A program made the position numbers and the translations under genes. From contig JAQVWR010000009.1 in the NCBI GenBank assembly GCA_028709605.1, positions 1-57,998 of the forward strand: a stretch of 57,998 nt of DNA. Reading direction: 5' to 3'. The notes below the pieces were generated by a model. It was not told the origin of the DNA. It searched no databases and worked only from the letters and a program-made list of their open reading frames with translations. Below, one piece after another: positions 29,471 to 39,101 of this stretch. This DNA is from Proteiniphilum sp. (lineage in GTDB: Bacteria; Bacteroidota; Bacteroidia; Bacteroidales; Dysgonomonadaceae). Within the stretch, counting starts at the first letter, position 1. The number at the start of each line of letters is the position of its first letter.

Positions 29471-30697
29471 CTCCTCCCACACCAGCCAGGCGGAGACCAG
29501 CCAGTGGTTGAGCTTGTTCTCGTCGATGGGGGTGGATTCGGGAATGCTGATGGTGAGGGTGTGGCTGCCCGGTGTGATCTCCGGCAGGTTGACCTCCACG
29601 GGCGGCACGTCGCTGCCGGGGCACCAGTTGCTGCGCGACAGGTCAGACGAGGCCAACGGCTCTTCGATCTCCTTTACTTCCCGTTTTCCGCTGTGGCCTA
29701 TAAATGCCTGGGTGCGCTTCTGAAGCCAGACACCGGAAGTAGGGTTGAAGCGACGAAAGGAGGCACAGTCGGTGCGCCACGGCGTGAAGCGGAGCACCTC
29801 GTTTCCGTCGATCGTGAGGATATTTTCTTGCGGGTGAAACTCATCTCCCCCCGAGTGTCCGCCATGGCCGGAGGTGATATACTTTAGGCGTACATCTTTT
29901 GCATGGGCCGGGATGATGAATGGGATCTCCACATCCTGTCGTGAGAAGATATCAGGGTGCTTCTGCCCGATATAGTAGTTCGTGTTGATCAGCGGCTCCA
30001 CATGCAGCAGCGGTTTTTTGTCGCCCGGCAGAGCGCTCTCGGTAAAGGTGAGTGCTGCATTTACTTGATAACCCTCTTTTGTCCATGTATCGATATAAAC
30101 TCCTACATATGCCTCGCCTTCCAGCAGCGGCAACCGGTCGCTGATATCCTGTTCCCAGGTGACCTGTTTTGCCCATCCGTCCACATAAACCGGGCGGCGC
30201 CGTGCCGAGACCGAGTCGTCGTTGCTGCTGAAGTGGCCTACACCGAAAGGAGTCATAAAGCGCATCAGCTCCACCGTGGGAAGGTATCCTTCACCGGCGA
30301 CGATGCCGTTGAGCTGTTCGTAGCGTGTGGTGTCGTGCGGCGGATAGTGGGCACGACCGGCAGCTACATCGATCATGTTGACGGCCGAGGAGGCGGGGAT
30401 GACGAAGCAGGAACCCGACTTGTCCCAGGGATCGCCGTGGGAGACCAGCGTAAGGGTGATCTCTGCTGTGGTATAGTTCTCAAAATGAGGAGCCGTCACT
30501 TTTTTCAGCACGATGCGCCCGTTGCCCAGGTAGAGGAGATCCCCTTTTTGCACCACCCCGTCGGGGTAGTCGCCGGGGTTAAACAGAACCGGTGTTTCTT
30601 TGAACAATGTGGTCACGAACGGCGTGCGGGTACGCTGTGCGGTGAGAGTTGCTGTTGTGAGCAGACACAAAAACAGGCAGGAAGTAATTTTCTTCAT
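29468..30697 (-). CDS. Secreted PNGase F-like N-glycanase
   Basis: A 409-residue protein, exported by a signal peptide (MKKITSCLFLCLLTTATLTA). The body matches the two-domain PNGase F fold, which cleaves the Asn-GlcNAc amide bond of N-glycans. From memory of the Elizabethkingia enzyme, catalytic Asp60 (CDEWD) aligns with GDPWD (Asp92) and Glu206 (CAEW) aligns with GDEF (Glu286). Glu118 (TETW) is replaced by Asp203 (IDTW). TPFGVGHFSSN, ITSGHGGHSGG and WCPGSDVPPVEV also fit. The N-terminal extension resembles longer Bacteroidota homologues. I prefer the ATG at 30697 to 30727. It converges on the ribosomal operon and is divergent from the Nif3 gene. Activity is inferred. Confidence 0.85.
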   Translation of the reverse strand: MKKITSCLFLCLLTTATLTAQRTRTPFVTTLFKETPVLFNPGDYPDGVVQKGDLLYLGNGRIVLKKVTAPHFENYTTAEITLTLVSHGDPWDKSGSCFVIPASSAVNMIDVAAGRAHYPPHDTTRYEQLNGIVAGEGYLPTVELMRFMTPFGVGHFSSNDDSVSARRRPVYVDGWAKQVTWEQDISDRLPLLEGEAYVGVYIDTWTKEGYQVNAALTFTESALPGDKKPLLHVEPLINTNYYIGQKHPDIFSRQDVEIPFIIPAHAKDVRLKYITSGHGGHSGGDEFHPQENILTIDGNEVLRFTPWRTDCASFRRFNPTSGVWLQKRTQAFIGHSGKREVKEIEEPLASSDLSRSNWCPGSDVPPVEVNLPEITPGSHTLTISIPESTPIDENKLNHWLVSAWLVWEE

Positions 30698-30724
30698 ATG
30701 CGTAAAGTATGGTGAATCATGCTG

Positions 30725-30751
30725 CAAAGATATAAAATTCCGTTATATTTG
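30725..30751. promoter_or_regulatory. Divergent -7 boxes between the PNGase-like and Nif3 genes
   Basis: The minus strand carries TATCTTTG (30732-30725) and the plus strand TATATTTG (30744-30751), both matching TAnnTTTG. They lie 11 bp apart in an intergenic space of 79 bp, so the two promoters probably share the region. -33 matches are weak. Confidence 0.5.
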
Positions 30752-30776
30752 TATGGACAACTAAACCGGTAATGAT

Positions 30777-31871
30777 ATGCGCATAAAAGAGATCATCCAA
30801 ACCATTGAACAGCTGGCGCCGCTGCCGTTGCAGGAGGAGTATGACAACAGTGGCCTGCAGTGCGGCGATCCCGGCAGGGAGGCCACCGGTGCGCTGCTGG
30901 CCATCGACGTAACGGAGCATGTGGTGGAGGAGGCCATTGCCCTGGGATGCAACCTGATCATCTCGCACCATCCGCTGGCGTTCCGCCCTTTCCGTTCGCT
31001 CACGGGGAAGAACTATGTGGAGCGTTCCATGATCATGGCGATCCGCAACGACATTGCCCTCTATGCTGCCCACACCAGTCTCGACAATGCATGGGGAGGA
31101 GTCAACTACAAGTTGGCGGAGATGCTGGAGCTACAGAACGTGAAGATCCTCAGTCCCAGGGAGAATGCACTCCTCAAGTTTGTTACGACTGTCCCGGTGC
31201 AACATGCCGACAGTGTGCGCAATGCGCTCTTCAATGCCGGTGCCGGACATATCGGCAACTACGACTGCTGCAGCTATAACCTCTCAGGAGAGGGAACCTT
31301 TCGCCCCGGTGCGGGTACAAATCCCTTCGTGGGGGAGGAGGGGACCCTTCACTTTGAACCGGAGGTACGCATTGAAACGGTGGTGCCGGTGATGAAAAAG
31401 GAAGAGGTGCTGCGTGCCCTTCTGGCGGTACACCCGTATGAAGAACCGGTGTTCGACTTCTATCCTATTGTCAATGAGTGGGCCCAGAATGGCAGCGGAG
31501 TGGTGGGCGTGCTGCCCGAGCCGATGCCGGAGCAGGAGTTCCTTTATCTGTTGAAGGATCTCTTCAACCTGCCCACCATCAGTCATACGAAGTTGCAGGG
31601 ACGGGAGATACGGGATGTGGCCATTTGCGGCGGGGCGGGTGCCTTCCTGATTCCCCGTGCGGTGGCTTACGGTGCCGACGCCTTCGTGACGGGAGAGGCG
31701 AAGTACAATGATTACTACGATGTGGAGGGGCGACTGCTGCTCGCCGTGGTAGGTCATTATGAATCGGAGATCTGCACAAAAGAGATTTTTTTCGATCTTC
31801 TTTCGAAAAAATTTCCTACCTTTGTCCTACATAAATCGGCTTTCGACTCGAATCCGGTGAAGTACCTGTAA
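30777..31871 (+). CDS. Nif3/YqfO-family dinuclear metal protein
   Basis: The 364-residue long form of the Nif3-like family, with a central insert of about 110 residues (PII-like, residues about 125-235) between the two metal-binding halves. Metal-ligand motifs are NLIISHHPLAFR (His64, His65), AAHTSLDNAWGG and the C-terminal VVGHYESE. The family forms hexamers; some members are annotated GTP cyclohydrolase 1 type 2, but the physiological role is not settled. The next gene encodes a coiled-coil zinc-ribbon protein, a pairing common in this phylum. A terminator-like hairpin lies between them. Confidence 0.93.
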   Translation: MRIKEIIQTIEQLAPLPLQEEYDNSGLQCGDPGREATGALLAIDVTEHVVEEAIALGCNLIISHHPLAFRPFRSLTGKNYVERSMIMAIRNDIALYAAHTSLDNAWGGVNYKLAEMLELQNVKILSPRENALLKFVTTVPVQHADSVRNALFNAGAGHIGNYDCCSYNLSGEGTFRPGAGTNPFVGEEGTLHFEPEVRIETVVPVMKKEEVLRALLAVHPYEEPVFDFYPIVNEWAQNGSGVVGVLPEPMPEQEFLYLLKDLFNLPTISHTKLQGREIRDVAICGGAGAFLIPRAVAYGADAFVTGEAKYNDYYDVEGRLLLAVVGHYESEICTKEIFFDLLSKKFPTFVLHKSAFDSNPVKYL

Positions 31872-31913
31872 AAGAAAGCGGTCCGACTTGTTCCCGCAGT
31901 TACAGTGAATGTA

Positions 31914-31956
31914 GTAACGCAACGATCCTCCGGTCGTGCGGTTACTGCATTTTTTC
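31914..31956 (+). terminator. Probable terminator after the Nif3 gene
   Basis: GTAAC (31914-31918) pairs with GTTAC (31941-31945) and ACGA with TCGT inside it. There is one mismatched zone and an 8-nt loop, followed by GCATTTTTT. The stem is imperfect. Confidence 0.5.
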
Positions 31957-32043
31957 GTTACAGGGTTTGGTTTCACCGCCGGTTGAAACGAACCCATTGA
32001 TTCATTTGAGCAACATCAAACATTATACAAAAATCATTACGTT

Positions 32044-32811
32044 ATGGCAACAAGAAAAAAAAATGTGGAACAGGAAGTATCCGTTGAGGAGAAGCTGAAG
32101 TCGCTGTATAAACTGCAATCTTACCTCTCTGAGATCGATCGCATCAAGACCCTGCGCGGGGAGTTGCCTCTGGAGGTAGCCGATCTGGACGATGAGATCG
32201 CCGGGCTGGGTACCCGTATCAACAACTTCGAGCTGGAGCTGAAGCAACTGGACGAGAACACGAAGCTGCAAAAAGGCAAGATCGAGACCAGTAAGACAAA
32301 GATTGAGAAGTATACCAAGCAACTGGATAATGTACGCAACAGCAAGGAGTATGACCATCTTTCGAAGGAGATCGAGTTTGAGACGCTGGAGATCGAGCTT
32401 TCGGAGAAGCACATCCGCGAATACGGGTTGCAGGTTACCTCGATCAAAGAGCAGATCAGTGCCGCCAACGACCTGCTGAAAGAGAAGGCGGGTGACCTGG
32501 AGCACAAGAAGAAGGAACTTGACGACATTGTCTCCGAAACCAAAGCTCAGGAAGAGAGAATTCGGGAGAAGGCAAAGAAGACGGAGACCACCATTGAGCC
32601 GCGACTGCTGGCTGCCTTCAAGCGTATCCGGAAGAATGCCCGTAACGGACTGGGTATTGTACCCATTCAGCGAGGCGCCTGCGGTGGCTGCTTCAACAAG
32701 ATCCCGCCGCAGAAGCAGATGGACATCAAACTGGGGAAGAAGATCATTGTGTGCGAATATTGCGGACGCATCATGATTGACCCGGAGATGGCCGGCGTGG
32801 CCGAGAAATAA
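32044..32811 (+). CDS. Coiled-coil protein with C4 zinc ribbon (CT398-like)
   Basis: A 255-residue protein. Residues about 15-195 form a long charged coiled coil. The last 50 residues hold a zinc ribbon of the form CGGC ... CEYC (ACGGCFNKIPPQKQM and IIVCEYCGRIMIDPE). This architecture is that of the widely conserved CT398/HP0958 group, linked in some bacteria to RNA handling, sigma-54 or secretion, though the function here is unknown. No transmembrane segment is seen. Neighbours are the Nif3 protein upstream and the nqr operon downstream, which has its own promoter. Confidence 0.9.
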   Translation: MATRKKNVEQEVSVEEKLKSLYKLQSYLSEIDRIKTLRGELPLEVADLDDEIAGLGTRINNFELELKQLDENTKLQKGKIETSKTKIEKYTKQLDNVRNSKEYDHLSKEIEFETLEIELSEKHIREYGLQVTSIKEQISAANDLLKEKAGDLEHKKKELDDIVSETKAQEERIREKAKKTETTIEPRLLAAFKRIRKNARNGLGIVPIQRGACGGCFNKIPPQKQMDIKLGKKIIVCEYCGRIMIDPEMAGVAEK

Positions 32812-32834
32812 ACGTCCCTGTTTCTCATTCAATC

Positions 32835-32866
32835 TTTCTTTTTTCATCTCAAAAGATGTAACTTTG
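32835..32866 (+). promoter_or_regulatory. Promoter of the nqr operon
   Basis: TTTC (32835-32838), 20 nt, then TAACTTTG (32859-32866). A start near 32873 would give a leader of about 108 nt whose first nucleotides fold into the hairpin at 32876-32890. Confidence 0.65.
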
Positions 32867-32875
32867 CGCTCAAAT

Positions 32876-32890
32876 CGGAGCGATGCTCCG
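32876..32890 (+). other. Hairpin at the 5' end of the nqr mRNA
   Basis: The perfect 6-bp stem CGGAGC/GCTCCG with loop GAT begins within a few bases of the predicted start. The layout is the same as the rpsL leader hairpin. Confidence 0.5.
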
Positions 32891-32980
32891 GAGTTTATGC
32901 ATAGCTAACTAAAAACCTTTTGATTGATTATAGGTTACTCAAAAAGATCAAGAGTCAGGTTATTTATTACACAACAATAT

Positions 32981-34327
32981 ATGGCTAATCGAATTACTAT
33001 TAAGAAAGGCTTACGAATCCCGTTGCTGGGTGAGTGTGAAGAGACACTCCGGGGTACCGTGACAAGCGAGTTGGTGCGGATCTGTCCGGATGATTTTCAG
33101 GGCATCACGCCAAGGTTAGCAGTCAGGGCGGGGGATACCGTAAAAGCAGGTGCTCCGCTTTTCTATGAGAAGAACCATCCCGGGATGCTCTTTGCTTCTC
33201 CGGTGAGCGGCGTGGTGACTGCGATCGAGCGGGGGGAGAAACGCCGTATTCTCTATATCGAGATCAAGGCTGACCAGACCACCGACTATGTAGATTACGG
33301 GCGGAAGAATGTTGCTGCCCTCTCGGGTGAGGAGGTGAAGCAGTCGATTCTCGATGCTGGCATCTGGTTCCTGATCGGACAACGCCCCTACGATGTGGTG
33401 GCGGCACCCGGCAAAGCACCGCGCGACATTTTTGTCACTGGCTTCGACACGGCGCCGCTGGCACCCGATTATGATTTCGTGCTGCAAGGGCAGGAGGCTG
33501 ATCTTCAAGCCGGCTTCGACGCACTGGCGAAGCTTACGGCCGGAAAGGTCTATCTTTCTGTCAGCCCGAAAACCACCTGCAAAGGGTTGCGCGAGGCGAA
33601 GAACGTGGTCCTTACCGAGTTCGACGGCCCCCATCCGGCCGGGAATGTGGGGGTGCAGATCAACCACCTCAGGCCGGTGAACCGCGGCGAGACGGTGTGG
33701 ACCCTCACGGCATTGGATGTGGCCATCATCGGTCGTCTCTTCAACAAAGGAATCGTCGACTTGACGCGCACCGTGGCTCTCACCGGTTCAGAGGTGAAGC
33801 AGACCGGCTACTGGAAGATGGTGATCGGCACCGAGCTGAAGTCGCTTTTCCTCAATAACGTGACCGAAGGGATCCCCCTGCGCTATATCAGCGGCAACCC
33901 GCTCACCGGTCGCAGGATCGACGCCGAGGGTGTGCTGCGTGCCGGTCACTCACAGGTGACGGTGATTCCCGAAGGAAATGACGTGCATGAAGCGTTCGGC
34001 TGGGCCTCGCTCTCATCCAGGCGCTATAGTGCCGGCTGCACCTATCCCACGCTGAAGAAGGCTTACCGGATGGATGCGCGCCTGCTGGGCGGTCCGCGTG
34101 CCATCATCGTTTCAAATGAATATGACAAGGTGTTCCCCATGGATATCTACCCCGAGCAGCTGATCAAGGCGATCATTGCTTTCAACATCGACAAGATGGA
34201 GGCGCTGGGCATCTACGAGGTGGCTCCCGAAGATTTCGCCCTCTGTGAGTTCGTGGATACCTCGAAGCTGGCGCTGCAGCATATTGTCCGCCTCGGTCTT
34301 GACTTGCTCCGCAAGGAGATGGAGTGA
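32981..34327 (+). CDS. nqrA: Na+-translocating NADH:quinone reductase subunit A
   Basis: A 448-residue peripheral subunit of the Na+-NQR complex on the cytoplasmic side, involved with quinone. I use the ATG at 32981 (MANRITIKKGLRIPLLGECE), since the earlier ATG at 32924 adds 19 residues unlike the family. Segments such as MLFASPVSGVVTAIERGEKR (biotinyl-like domain) and RHIVRLGLDLLRKEME-type C-terminus fit NqrA. It is the first gene of nqrABCDEF. Confidence 0.97.
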   Translation: MANRITIKKGLRIPLLGECEETLRGTVTSELVRICPDDFQGITPRLAVRAGDTVKAGAPLFYEKNHPGMLFASPVSGVVTAIERGEKRRILYIEIKADQTTDYVDYGRKNVAALSGEEVKQSILDAGIWFLIGQRPYDVVAAPGKAPRDIFVTGFDTAPLAPDYDFVLQGQEADLQAGFDALAKLTAGKVYLSVSPKTTCKGLREAKNVVLTEFDGPHPAGNVGVQINHLRPVNRGETVWTLTALDVAIIGRLFNKGIVDLTRTVALTGSEVKQTGYWKMVIGTELKSLFLNNVTEGIPLRYISGNPLTGRRIDAEGVLRAGHSQVTVIPEGNDVHEAFGWASLSSRRYSAGCTYPTLKKAYRMDARLLGGPRAIIVSNEYDKVFPMDIYPEQLIKAIIAFNIDKMEALGIYEVAPEDFALCEFVDTSKLALQHIVRLGLDLLRKEME

Positions 34328-34372
34328 CGGAGAGAGGGGTAACAAAAAAAATAACTACTAAAACATAGAACT

Positions 34373-35575
34373 TTGAAAGCGTTAAAAAACTATCTCAATA
34401 AGATAAAGCCCAATTTCGAAGAGGGGGGAAGGCTGCACTGGCTTTCTTCTACATACGATGCGTTTGAGACCTTCCTGTTTGTCCCCAACACCACTTCGAA
34501 GACGGGTGTACATATTCACGATGCGCGCGACTCAAAGCGCACGATGAGCATCGTGATCCTGGCCCTGCTACCTGCCCTGCTGGTGGGTATGTACAACGTG
34601 GGACTGCAGCACTATATGGCCATTGGCAGGGAGGTGACACTGCTCACCTCTTTTCTCTACGGGCTGATTGCCATGCTGCCGCAGATCGTGGTATCGTATG
34701 TGGTGGGTCTCGGCATTGAGTTTGCCGTGGCACAGATGAAAAAGGAAGAGGTGGCCGAAGGGTTCCTGGTTTCGGGGATACTGATCCCGATGATCCTACC
34801 CATCGACACGCCGCTCTGGATGGTGGCCGTGGCCACTGCTTTCTCGGTGATCTTCGCCAAGGAAGTGTTCGGCGGCACCGGATACAATATTTTCAACGTG
34901 GCGCTGATCGCACGTGCTTTTCTCTTCTTCTCCTATCCCTCCAAGATGTCGGGCGACCAGGTATGGGTGCGCACGGCAGACACCTTCGGCATGGGCCGGG
35001 GAACGGTGATCGACGGTTTCTCGGGGGCTACCCCGCTGGGGCAGATTGCTACTTCCGAGGCGGGCAGCTTCAGCGAGTTCACCTTCCACGGCATCACGGG
35101 CGATCCCCTGTCAATCAGTGATATGTTCTTCGGATTTATCCCCGGGTCGGTGGGTGAGGTTTCTACCTTTGCCATCCTTTTGGGTGCGCTTATCCTGATT
35201 GCTACCGGCGTGGGTAGCTGGAAGACCATGCTCTCGGTGTTTATCGGAGGAGGAGTGAGTATACTGCTGGTCAATGCCTTTGCGCAGAATGCCATCATGG
35301 AGATGCCGTTCTACTATCACTTCCTGCTGGGAGGGTTCGCTTTTGGTGCTGTCTTTATGGCCACCGACCCGGTGACATCGGCCCGCACGGAGAAGGGTAA
35401 GTGGATTTTTGGCTTCCTGATCGGGCTGATCGCGGTAGCCATCCGTGTCTTCAACCCTGGTTATCCCGAGGGGATGATGCTGGCTATCCTGCTGATGAAC
35501 GCTTTTGCACCGCTCATCGATTTCTTTGTGATTGATGCCAACATGAAGCGGCGTGCGAAACGGCTTGCTGCCTGA
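34373..35575 (+). CDS. nqrB: NQR subunit B, starting with TTG
   Basis: A 400-residue integral membrane subunit with about ten transmembrane segments; it carries a covalent FMN and is part of the Na+ channel. The flavinylation motif DGFSGATPLGQ places the phosphoester-linked Thr at residue 220. The start codon is TTG at 34373: translation from it gives MKALKNYLNKIKPNFEEGG, typical of the family, and an in-frame stop lies at 34352-34354 with no ATG between. A downstream ATG would remove over 50 conserved residues. It follows nqrA by 45 bp. Confidence 0.96.
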   Translation: MKALKNYLNKIKPNFEEGGRLHWLSSTYDAFETFLFVPNTTSKTGVHIHDARDSKRTMSIVILALLPALLVGMYNVGLQHYMAIGREVTLLTSFLYGLIAMLPQIVVSYVVGLGIEFAVAQMKKEEVAEGFLVSGILIPMILPIDTPLWMVAVATAFSVIFAKEVFGGTGYNIFNVALIARAFLFFSYPSKMSGDQVWVRTADTFGMGRGTVIDGFSGATPLGQIATSEAGSFSEFTFHGITGDPLSISDMFFGFIPGSVGEVSTFAILLGALILIATGVGSWKTMLSVFIGGGVSILLVNAFAQNAIMEMPFYYHFLLGGFAFGAVFMATDPVTSARTEKGKWIFGFLIGLIAVAIRVFNPGYPEGMMLAILLMNAFAPLIDFFVIDANMKRRAKRLAA

Positions 35576-35629
35576 TCATTGAACAACTACTCACTTATAA
35601 TAGCAACACGATTGAATAACTTATAAGAT

Positions 35630-36340
35630 ATGAACAGAGAAAACAGTGGATACACTATCCTATATGCGTCGATCATGGTGATCATTGTCGCACTGGGACT
35701 CGCTTTTACCCATCAGGCCCTGAGCGGGCGGCAGACCGCGAACGTGAATATCGACAAGATGCAGCAGATCCTGCGTTCGCTCAAAATGGATGTCTCAGCA
35801 GCTGAAGCACAGAAGAGGTATGATGAGCTGGTACAAAACGCCTATCTGATCAATCCCGACGGAAAGAAGGTGGAAGGCAGTGAGGGTACTACACCCGATG
35901 ATCCGGCCTTCTCCACCGATCCCGATGATGAGACGGCTGCGGGACTGCCCGTCTATGAGGCAGTGGTAGAGGGATCCGTGAAGTATATCATCCCGATGCA
36001 GGGAACAGGACTCTGGGGCCCCATATGGGGATACCTGTCCGTGGAAGCCGACGGGAGTACCATCTACGGCGCTGAATTCGGTCACCAGGGCGAGACCCCG
36101 GGGCTGGGTGCAGAGATTGTGACCCCCTCCTTCAGGGGACAGTTTGTCGGCAAGGAGCTGATCAAAGAGGGTACTTTCCGTTCCGTGGCGGTGGTCAAAT
36201 CCGGACAGACGGCTGCCGGACGTGACTATGTGGACGGGATCTCCGGCGGCACGATCACCAGTAAGGGGGTGGACGCCATGCTGCTCAACAGTGTGGGAAA
36301 ATACGGTAATTTTTTGATGAACCTGAACGCTGCCCGTTAA
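35630..36340 (+). CDS. nqrC: NQR subunit C
   Basis: A 236-residue subunit with an N-terminal transmembrane anchor (residues about 9-30) and a periplasmic FMN-binding domain. The flavinylation motif is DGISGGT with Thr208; the usual Ala before Thr is Gly here. GAEFGHQGETPGLGAEI is another family block. An Asp/Glu-rich stretch near residue 80 is longer than in gammaproteobacterial NqrC. Confidence 0.96.
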   Translation: MNRENSGYTILYASIMVIIVALGLAFTHQALSGRQTANVNIDKMQQILRSLKMDVSAAEAQKRYDELVQNAYLINPDGKKVEGSEGTTPDDPAFSTDPDDETAAGLPVYEAVVEGSVKYIIPMQGTGLWGPIWGYLSVEADGSTIYGAEFGHQGETPGLGAEIVTPSFRGQFVGKELIKEGTFRSVAVVKSGQTAAGRDYVDGISGGTITSKGVDAMLLNSVGKYGNFLMNLNAAR

Positions 36341-36368
36341 AGGCAGTGAAACATAAAAGAGATCAATT

Positions 36369-37001
36369 ATGGCATTATCTGCGAAAACAAAAGCGGCCTT
36401 ACTGGGACCGTTGAATAAGAATAATCCGGTGATCGTGCAGGTGCTGGGTATCTGCTCTGCGCTGGCGGTGACCTCTAAGCTGGAGCCCGCATTGGTGATG
36501 GCTGTAGCTGTGACGCTGGTGACGGCTTTTGGCAACGTGATCATCTCGCTGCTGCGCAAGACCATCCCCACCCGTATCCGTATCATCGTGCAACTGGTGG
36601 TGGTGGCTGCCTTGGTGACCATCGTCAGCGAGGTGCTGAAAGCCTTCGCCTATGATGTGAACAAGCAGTTGTCGGTATTTGTGGGACTCATCGTGACCAA
36701 CTGTATCCTGATGGGACGTCTCGAGGCGTTTGCCCTGGGAAACGGTCCCTGGCCTTCGTTCCTCGACGGCATCGGCAACGGACTGGGTTACGGATGGATT
36801 CTGGTGACGGTTGGTTTCTTCCGTGAGCTGTTGGGCTCTGGCAAGCTGCTGGGACACCAAGTGATTCCCCAGTGTATGTATGACGCCGGTTATGAGAACA
36901 ACGGCCTGATGATGCTGGCACCGATGGCACTGATCCTGGTGGCGGTGATCATCTGGGTACACCGGGCCCGCAACAAGGACTTGCAGGAAGAAACCAATTA
37001 A
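36369..37001 (+). CDS. nqrD: NQR subunit D
   Basis: A 210-residue six-helix membrane protein, a pair with NqrE around the central 2Fe-2S centre of the complex. The family motifs NCILMGRLEAFALGNGPWPS and GFFRELLGSGKLLG are present. It is related to the Rnf subunit RnfE, but the surrounding nqrABC and nqrF genes fix it as NQR. Confidence 0.96.
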   Translation: MALSAKTKAALLGPLNKNNPVIVQVLGICSALAVTSKLEPALVMAVAVTLVTAFGNVIISLLRKTIPTRIRIIVQLVVVAALVTIVSEVLKAFAYDVNKQLSVFVGLIVTNCILMGRLEAFALGNGPWPSFLDGIGNGLGYGWILVTVGFFRELLGSGKLLGHQVIPQCMYDAGYENNGLMMLAPMALILVAVIIWVHRARNKDLQEETN

Positions 37002-37026
37002 CTGAACAACAAAAAAAACTATATAT

Positions 37027-37641
37027 ATGGATGCAATTAGTTTGATTGTCCGGTCGATCTTCGTCGACAACATGGTATTCGCATACTTCCTGGGGATGTG
37101 CTCCTTCCTGGCGGTATCGAAGAACGTGAAGACAGCCCTGGGACTCGGTATCGCCGTCACCTTCGTACTGGTGATCACGGTGCCGGTCAACTTCCTGCTG
37201 GAGAACCACGTGCTCAAGTCGGGAGCGCTCACCTGGTTGGGCGATGAGTTCACCGGGGTGGACCTGAGTGTTTTCAGTCTGCTTATCTTCATCGCCGTCA
37301 TCGCCTCTATCGTACAGCTGGTGGAGATGATCATCGAGAAATTCAGTCCCGCGCTCTACGCCTCGCTCGGCATCTTCCTGCCGCTGATCGCCGTGAACTG
37401 CGCCATCCTGGGGGGATCGCTCTTCATGCAGCAACGTGAGTTTGCCAACATCGGCATGGCCACCGCCTACGGCTTCGGCTCCGGCATCGGCTGGCTGCTC
37501 GCCATCGTGGGGCTGGCTGCCATCCGCGAGAAGCTGGAATACTCGCACGTGCCCAAGCCGCTGAAGGGACTGGGCATCACCTTTATTGTGACGGCGCTGA
37601 TGGCTATTGGCTTCATGAGTTTCTCCGGAATCAATATTTAA
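37027..37641 (+). CDS. nqrE: NQR subunit E
   Basis: A 204-residue six-helix membrane subunit. Conserved Cys regions [20 protein letters not shown] and [18 protein letters not shown] hold the ligands of the iron centre shared with NqrD. It lies 25 bp after nqrD and 48 bp before nqrF. Confidence 0.96.
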   Translation: MDAISLIVRSIFVDNMVFAYFLGMCSFLAVSKNVKTALGLGIAVTFVLVITVPVNFLLENHVLKSGALTWLGDEFTGVDLSVFSLLIFIAVIASIVQLVEMIIEKFSPALYASLGIFLPLIAVNCAILGGSLFMQQREFANIGMATAYGFGSGIGWLLAIVGLAAIREKLEYSHVPKPLKGLGITFIVTALMAIGFMSFSGINI

Positions 37642-37689
37642 ACAACAACAGATAGTAACAGAGTATACAATTAAATTAAATACGTAAGT

Positions 37690-38964
37690 ATGAGTGTATT
37701 ATTGAGCGCGGGCGGACTGACCATATGGGCGAGTGTGATCGTATTCCTGTTGGTCATTCTGATCCTTGTATTGGTCATTCTCATCGCGAAGGCTAAGCTG
37801 ATGCCCTCGGGTAACGTGAAGATCACCATAAACGATGAGAAAGAGCTGGAAGTACCGATGGGTAGCACGCTGCTGAACACCCTTCAGTCTCAGGATATCT
37901 ATCTCTCTTCAGCCTGTGGCGGTGGAGGCACCTGCGGCCAGTGTCGTTGTCGCGTGTTAGAGGGGGGAGGAGAGATTCTTCCTACCGAGAAAGGGCATTT
38001 CTCTCGCCGCGAGCAGATGGATCACTGGCGCCTGAGCTGCCAGGTGAAGGTGAAGGAGGATATGAAGATCATGGTTCCCGAAGAGGTGTTCGGCATCAGG
38101 GAATGGGAGTGCGAAGTGGTTTCGAACCGCAATGTGGCCTCCTTCATCAAGGAGTTTGTAGTGAAGCTGCCCGAAGGTGAGAAACTCGATTTCAAGCCTG
38201 GATCCTACAGTCAGATACGTGTTCCCCAATATGATGAGATCAGATATGCCGACTTTATCATCGATGAAGAGTATAAAGGCGACTGGGATAAGTTCAAGAT
38301 GTGGAATCTGACGGCGAAGAGCGAGGAGGATACGATCCGTGCTTACTCTATGGCCAACTATCCCGCCGAAGGGAATATCATTACGCTCAACGTGCGGGTG
38401 GCTACTCCCCCGTTCGACCGTGCCAAAGGTACCTGGATGGATGTGAATCCGGGGGTTGTCTCTTCTTATATCTTTAGTTTGAAACCTGGCGACAAGGTGA
38501 TGATGTCGGGGCCTTATGGGGAGTTTCATCCCATCATCGACAGTAAGCGTGAGATGCTTTGGGTAGGCGGGGGGGCCGGTATGGCTCCGCTGCGTGCACA
38601 GATCATGCACATGACCAAGACGCTGAGGGTCACTGACCGGAAGATGTCTTTCTTCTACGGGGCGCGTGCCTTGGTGGAAGCGTTCTACCTCGAAGATTTT
38701 TACGAGTTGGAGCGGGAGTTCCCGAACTTCTCATTCCATCTGGCACTCGACCGTCCCGATCCGGCAGCCGATGCGGCCGGCGTCAAGTACACCCCGGGTT
38801 TTGTTCACCAGGTGATTTACGACACCTATCTGAAGGATCACGATGCGCCTGAAGATATCGAATACTATATGTGTGGCCCCGGTCCGATGGCATCCGCTGT
38901 ACAGCGGATGCTCGATAACCTGGGTGTGCCGCCCGAGATGATCATGTTCGACGATTTTGGGTAA
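37690..38964 (+). CDS. nqrF: NQR subunit F, NADH-oxidising flavoprotein
   Basis: A 424-residue entry point for electrons. An N-terminal transmembrane helix (residues about 10-30) is followed by a 2Fe-2S ferredoxin domain with [14 protein letters not shown] and a fourth Cys at LSCQV. Next come an FAD-binding region with [12 protein letters not shown] and an NADH-binding region with [15 protein letters not shown] and YYMCGPGPM. It is the last gene of the operon. A heptad-repeat tract starts at the base after its stop, and an intrinsic terminator follows. Confidence 0.97.
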   Translation: MSVLLSAGGLTIWASVIVFLLVILILVLVILIAKAKLMPSGNVKITINDEKELEVPMGSTLLNTLQSQDIYLSSACGGGGTCGQCRCRVLEGGGEILPTEKGHFSRREQMDHWRLSCQVKVKEDMKIMVPEEVFGIREWECEVVSNRNVASFIKEFVVKLPEGEKLDFKPGSYSQIRVPQYDEIRYADFIIDEEYKGDWDKFKMWNLTAKSEEDTIRAYSMANYPAEGNIITLNVRVATPPFDRAKGTWMDVNPGVVSSYIFSLKPGDKVMMSGPYGEFHPIIDSKREMLWVGGGAGMAPLRAQIMHMTKTLRVTDRKMSFFYGARALVEAFYLEDFYELEREFPNFSFHLALDRPDPAADAAGVKYTPGFVHQVIYDTYLKDHDAPEDIEYYMCGPGPMASAVQRMLDNLGVPPEMIMFDDFG

Positions 38965-38988
38965 GCAGCTATCAGCTTTCAGCTGAAA
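38965..38988. repeat. Heptad repeat tract after nqrF
   Basis: GCAGCTATCAGCTTTCAGCT: three CAGC units at 7-nt spacing, ending in the perfect 12-bp palindrome TTTCAGCTGAAA. It starts directly after the stop codon. Confidence 0.75.
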
Positions 38989-39014
38989 TTAGAAGCGGAA
39001 AATATATTGAATGG

Positions 39015-39048
39015 AACGGTGCTCCTGTAAAGGGGGGACCGTTTTTTT
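39015..39048 (+). terminator. Terminator of the nqr operon
   Basis: AACGGT (39015-39020) pairs with ACCGTT (39038-39043), with a partly paired inner CTCC/GGGG, followed by seven Ts. Confidence 0.85.
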
Positions 39049-39101
39049 ACGGGATAATGCAACGAATCTGTTGTTCCTTTTGTTCCTTTGATTGAAATGA
39101 A

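Noticed and set aside
32023..32847. A 274-codon minus-strand frame opposite the zinc-ribbon gene
   Set aside because: Leu- and Gln-rich mirror of a coiled-coil gene, a common artefact.
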